A stretch of 33,802 bases of DNA, taken from positions 1-33,802 of the IMG/VR virus record IMGVR_UViG_3300023116_000165; one strand, given 5' to 3'. Position 1 is the stretch's first letter, and each line of letters opens with the position of its first letter. A model generated the notes under the pieces. It did not search any database and was not told where the DNA came from. It worked only from the letters and a program-made list of their open reading frames with translations. Made by a program: the position numbers and the translations under genes. Source of the DNA: a virus. Positions 31,163 through 33,802 of the stretch are shown one piece after another.

Positions 31163-31349
31163 CCAAGTCAATAAACTCTATGGTGTCAGCCTCAAAGCGT
31201 GTGGTGTACGCCTCCTCAATGGCTGCCTCAATCAAATCCTGCACAGCGTCCAGCGCTGACATATAAATTGGGCCAGCGTCCTCAATCAGTTGCGCCAGCC
31301 GATCTGTGGCCATGCCCGCGGCTGTCTTGATGAGTTGCTTGTCACTCAT
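31137..31349 (-). CDS. Small acidic unknown protein (70 residues)
   Basis: A 70-residue helical protein (DRLAQLIEDAGPIYMSALDA) with an acidic end. The start overlaps the lipoprotein's stop (ATGA), and the end overlaps the phosphoesterase start. No motif was recognised; it could help lysis or regulate the neighbouring enzyme. Confidence 0.5.
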   Translation of the reverse strand: MSDKQLIKTAAGMATDRLAQLIEDAGPIYMSALDAVQDLIEAAIEEAYTTRFEADTIEFIDLDAQSGVTD

Positions 31350-31549
31350 TCTGCTGGCTTCCAGCAGGCATCAAGGCAATCAGGTGTGTGCTTGACTGTG
31401 GCCTCAATGACCTTGTCAGAGCACTTGAACACCACCTTGGTGCGATTGTCTGCAAGCGTCTGCTTGGTGATTTTGATGCTGTCACACGTGGTGGCACATC
31501 CAGACAGGCAGAGCGCAGCCCATAGCAGGCCAATGTGTGCAATCTTCAT
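31346..31549 (-). CDS. Small lipoprotein, possible outer-membrane spanin
   Basis: A 67-residue protein with a short signal peptide and lipobox: MKIAHIGLLWAALCLSGC, with lipidated Cys18. The mature part has four more Cys, likely two disulphides, and is not Pro-rich, unlike lambda Rz1. Its place in the lysis cassette, after the two membrane proteins, suggests an outer-membrane spanin partner or a superinfection lipoprotein. An i-spanin gene was not identified unless the XhlA-like protein takes that part. Confidence 0.6.
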   Translation of the reverse strand: MKIAHIGLLWAALCLSGCATTCDSIKITKQTLADNRTKVVFKCSDKVIEATVKHTPDCLDACWKPAE

Positions 31550-31800
31550 TCTGAAAGCTCCTCTGTGAAAACTGCAGGCTGTTCAACTGGCACATCAGCC
31601 TGTGTGCGTGGGCTGACTGCAATCGCTGACCCACCTGACGGTGGAGGCAGAAACAAGGCAATCAATGTGCTGATTATGGTGCTGACGTGCGTGGCAACTG
31701 CCTGGTCAATGGTCAGGTCATACACCTGAGCCAGCACATACGCCAGCACACCAGTCAAAGCAGTGGCCAACACTGTAGCCTGTGTCTTTGTCGCTTTCAT
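31546..31800 (-). CDS. Holin-like two-span membrane protein
   Basis: An 84-residue protein with TM1 about residues 7-27 (TQATVLATALTGVLAYVLAQ) and TM2 about 36-53 (ATHVSTIISTLIALFL), and a Pro-rich, acidic C terminus. Class II holins have this shape. It follows the XhlA-like gene and lies next to the lipoprotein and lysin genes, so holin is the likeliest call. Confidence 0.65.
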   Translation of the reverse strand: MKATKTQATVLATALTGVLAYVLAQVYDLTIDQAVATHVSTIISTLIALFLPPPSGGSAIAVSPRTQADVPVEQPAVFTEELSE

Positions 31801-31803
31801 GTC

Positions 31804-32046
31804 TCAAACTCTCCCAAGGAAAAAACCAGCCACAGCGCCAACCACTATGGTGACAGCTGCGCCCATGACTGAGCGTGTAAACCATTGCACAGCAGCCATC
31901 TGCTGCTCAAGTCGGTCCAGCCTGGTCATGATGCCTGGCTTGGTGCTGTCAGTAGGATCGCCACTGATAGACGTGCGCACGTCGCGCAACTCCTGCCTCA
32001 TGGCAGCAAGCTCTGACAGAATTGTATGCTCAAGCGTCTGATTCAT
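31804..32046 (-). CDS. XhlA-like membrane-anchored lysis protein
   Basis: An 80-residue protein: a soluble coiled-coil (MNQTLEHTILSELAAMRQEL, then RLDRLEQQMAAVQW) followed by one C-terminal membrane span (about 59-78, MGAAVTIVVGAVAGFFLG). This is the layout of the haemolysin XhlA family, which in some phages works with the holin. It overlaps the lysin gene by 17 bases. Confidence 0.65.
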   Translation of the reverse strand: MNQTLEHTILSELAAMRQELRDVRTSISGDPTDSTKPGIMTRLDRLEQQMAAVQWFTRSVMGAAVTIVVGAVAGFFLGRV

Positions 32047-32803
32047 TGGCTGCCCTCAGTGCCTTGCCATATCGCTTGAGGCTACTGGCATGCCACCCAA
32101 TAGCGGTCTTGACGCCACAGGCCTTGAGCGCACAAAGCGTGGCCTTGATGTTGTCAGGCTCAGGCTGCCTGTACATGGCAAAGCTGCCAACCATCTCACG
32201 TGCACCCAGTTTGCGCTCACTCCTGGCCAGCAGCCTGGGCACAGAATCCTCAGTCAGGCCGCTTGTCTTGGTCAGGTATGTCTGCGGTATGGCATACGCT
32301 GCCCGTGACACAAATGGCTGCACAGTGTGCACTGGTGCATACCCAATGTGAGTGACGCCAAGTGGCTCGCGTATCATGGCAAAAAGGTGCTCAGCTGCCT
32401 CATCTGGGTTGCCACCATAGTCCACATAGCTGCTCTGAGTGATGGGCTCCTCTGCGTCAAGCACATGGCCAGACACGCCAACCGTCTCGGCAAACGTGTG
32501 CAGCCAGCAGGCAGCGCTGGTCAGCCCCTTGGGTGTTGGTACAGCCCAAAACAGGGTATGCACCTCAAGGCCTGCGTTGACTGCAGCCTTGGCAAACGCC
32601 TCAAGCTTTGACTCGTCATAGGTCTGCCAGTGCTTGCTGGTCTTATACCAGCCATTTGTGACCTTGCCATTCTGACGGACACGCCATCTGCTCAGGTCAT
32701 TGACGACCAAGTCAACACGCTCACACCCAGCCTGCTGGATGATATCAACCCAGCGCTCTGGGTCTCTGAGCTGCGCCTTGCCTGCCCACACTGACAGTTT
32801 CAT
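32030..32803 (-). CDS. Putative TIM-barrel glycoside-hydrolase-like endolysin
   Basis: A 257-residue protein with the repeated strand-helix order of a TIM barrel (RVDLVVNDLSRW, GLEVHTLFWAVPTPKG, GVSGHVLDAEEP, VTHIGYAP, GVKTAIGWHAS). The D-x-E pair in VLDAEEP on a strand end resembles the acid pair of glycosidases such as GH25-like lysins. It has no signal peptide and lies before the holin-like genes, so endolysin is the likeliest call, though no family match was confirmed. It follows the last tail protein gene. Confidence 0.5.
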   Translation of the reverse strand: MKLSVWAGKAQLRDPERWVDIIQQAGCERVDLVVNDLSRWRVRQNGKVTNGWYKTSKHWQTYDESKLEAFAKAAVNAGLEVHTLFWAVPTPKGLTSAACWLHTFAETVGVSGHVLDAEEPITQSSYVDYGGNPDEAAEHLFAMIREPLGVTHIGYAPVHTVQPFVSRAAYAIPQTYLTKTSGLTEDSVPRLLARSERKLGAREMVGSFAMYRQPEPDNIKATLCALKACGVKTAIGWHASSLKRYGKALRAANESDA

Positions 32804-32806
32804 CGC

Positions 32807-33628
32807 CTATACCTCGTGAAAGTTCAAGTCAGTGCAGCGCGCGGTCCAGAAGTCGCTTGCAAGGTTCTGGTTGGTGCCAAGCGTAAAGTACACAGCACGC
32901 CCATCATGAAACCGAGACCAGGTGTTTGGGCTGCTTATCGTTGCACTGGTGGTGTCTGTCACGGGTGACACATAGCCAGTGGGGCATGCCCCGGAACCGA
33001 GCTCCGTATAGGTTGACCCATCGTCCAAGCTGTAGAACGCCTTAAAACCACCCTCTGCAGCATCCCACTCAATGCGTAGTCTGAAACCAGCCTCAAGCTG
33101 CGCATCTGTCAATGTAGTGCCATCATCAATAACACGTGCGCTGCTTCCAGCCCTGCAGTGATATTTTGAGATCGCATAATCGGCGTCATTATAGCTCTTG
33201 ATGACAATGCCAAAGAACGTGTCATCAGTGTGCGTGCTGTTGCCTATTGCAAAATCCATATAATAAAATTGCAGGCTGCCCCGCTTGGCAGTGATGTTGT
33301 CAAGGCCAATGCTGACGTCAGTGGTGCCAAGGCCGATATTGTATGCAAAGCCAATGGGTGTGGCTGCGTTGGTGCCATCACCGTCAGACTGCTTGACACT
33401 GCAATTCATCGTCAGGCCTGCAGCGGCTGCTGAGTAAGATGTGCACGTATATGCACCGCCAGCGCGCTGGTCTTTGTGTGGTGGCAGATACTCCACACCT
33501 TTTGGCGCGTTGCTCCAGTCGTCAATGCTGCGCACCTCGAAGCGCTCAAGCGTTGCAGTCTGGGCAGTAGTCAGTGACGCACCACCAGAGGCAGCGCCTA
33601 CGGCTGGGTTGATACGTGAGAAGCTCAC
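32807..33628 (-). CDS. Beta-rich tail-tip/fibre protein (273 residues)
   Basis: A 273-residue protein with a concanavalin-like jelly-roll pattern (RGSLQFYYMDFAIG, FRLRIEWDAAEGGFKAFYSL). It starts with GTG at 33628, overlapping the previous stop by four bases (GTGA), behind a GAGGTG. It follows the gene that crosses the genome join and lies before the lysin gene, so it is the last of the tail-tip/adhesin block. Host binding is inferred, not proved. Confidence 0.6.
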   Translation of the reverse strand: MSFSRINPAVGAASGGASLTTAQTATLERFEVRSIDDWSNAPKGVEYLPPHKDQRAGGAYTCTSYSAAAAGLTMNCSVKQSDGDGTNAATPIGFAYNIGLGTTDVSIGLDNITAKRGSLQFYYMDFAIGNSTHTDDTFFGIVIKSYNDADYAISKYHCRAGSSARVIDDGTTLTDAQLEAGFRLRIEWDAAEGGFKAFYSLDDGSTYTELGSGACPTGYVSPVTDTTSATISSPNTWSRFHDGRAVYFTLGTNQNLASDFWTARCTDLNFHEV

Positions 33629-33802
33629 AGCACTGCACCTCGTGGGTCACTGTAGTACTGCTCACAGATGACGTTGATGGTGGCCCCGCTGATGGCGCTG
33701 ATGCGCGCTCGCAACCGCAAGTGTGGGCCAGACACCTCACGCATCTCATTGCTGCCAGCTGTCATGCTCAGTGACTCCAGTTCATCCCATGTGCTGCCAT
33801 CG
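33625..33802 (-). CDS. Small tail-tip/adhesin-region protein, 3' part (crosses the genome join)
   Basis: The remainder of the 108-residue protein that begins at 276. Bases 33677-33802 repeat the window's start; the unique part (33625-33676) encodes the end, NVICEQYYSDPRGAVL, then TGA. This stop overlaps the next gene's GTG. The continuous frame across the repeat shows that the sequence is circular. Confidence 0.75.
   Translation of the reverse strand, partial: DGSTWDELESLSMTAGSNEMREVSGPHLRLRARISAISGATINVICEQYYSDPRGAVL
33677..33802. repeat. Terminal direct repeat, right copy
   Basis: Exact copy of bases 2-127, see that entry. It should be removed once when the circle is closed. Confidence 0.95.

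Noticed and set aside
30207-31259. 350-residue plus-strand frame opposite the metallophosphoesterase
   Set aside because: The minus strand carries complete enzyme motifs; this frame has none.
1-33802. CRISPR array or tRNA genes
   Set aside because: No regularly spaced repeats outside 23261-23544 and no tRNA-like cloverleaf was seen.
1-33802. Temperate lifestyle from an integrase
   Set aside because: No integrase, recombinase or att-like site was recognised; the regulator alone does not prove lysogeny.

Overview
The window is an essentially complete, circularly permuted genome of a tailed (siphovirus-like) bacteriophage. Bases 2-127 are repeated exactly at 33677-33802, and one short gene reads continuously across the join (start near 276, stop at 33625). 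The sequence is therefore a closed circle of about 33.68 kb cut at an arbitrary point. A small protein with a lipobox (31346-31549) and the layout of the lysis genes suggest a Gram-negative host. No 16S, tRNA, integrase, transposase or CRISPR sequence was seen, and the host cannot be named from sequence alone.

Almost every gene lies on the minus strand, tightly packed with 1-20 base overlaps. One Cro/CI-like regulator at 29298-29564 is the only plus-strand gene. Divergent promoter elements at about 29.28 kb separate it from the rest. Reading leftward from there: early control and DNA metabolism (28.4-29.2 kb HTH regulator, zinc ribbon, RNase H-like protein, a three-gene island of foreign codon use, PD-(D/E)XK resolvase, DUF3310, SSB, primase-helicase). 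Next comes a 284-base non-coding region of nested inverted repeats (23261-23544), the best origin candidate. After it lie a Cas4/RecB-like nuclease, small proteins, a sigma-region-2/DUF5664 fusion and a CxCGR protein.

The late half follows: probable small terminase, large terminase, portal, scaffold-like protein, decoration protein, Mu-T-like capsid, connector, tail terminator, tail tube, the tail chaperone pair with a lambda G/GT-style -1 frameshift, tape measure, a tail-tip block flanked by paralogous proteins, and adhesin-like beta proteins including a LamG domain. Across the junction come two more tail-tip/adhesin-like proteins, then a lysis cassette (TIM-barrel-like lysin, XhlA-like protein, two-TM holin, small lipoprotein), then an HTH-metallophosphoesterase and a DUF6321-like basic protein.

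The most interesting items are the nested palindromic non-coding region with its Z-DNA-prone centre, the CCCAAAG frameshift site, the sigma-like/DUF5664 fusion, an RNase H-like protein lacking its catalytic acids, the codon-bias island at 27.2-27.8 kb, and a capsid gene followed in the same frame by the next gene after a single TAA.
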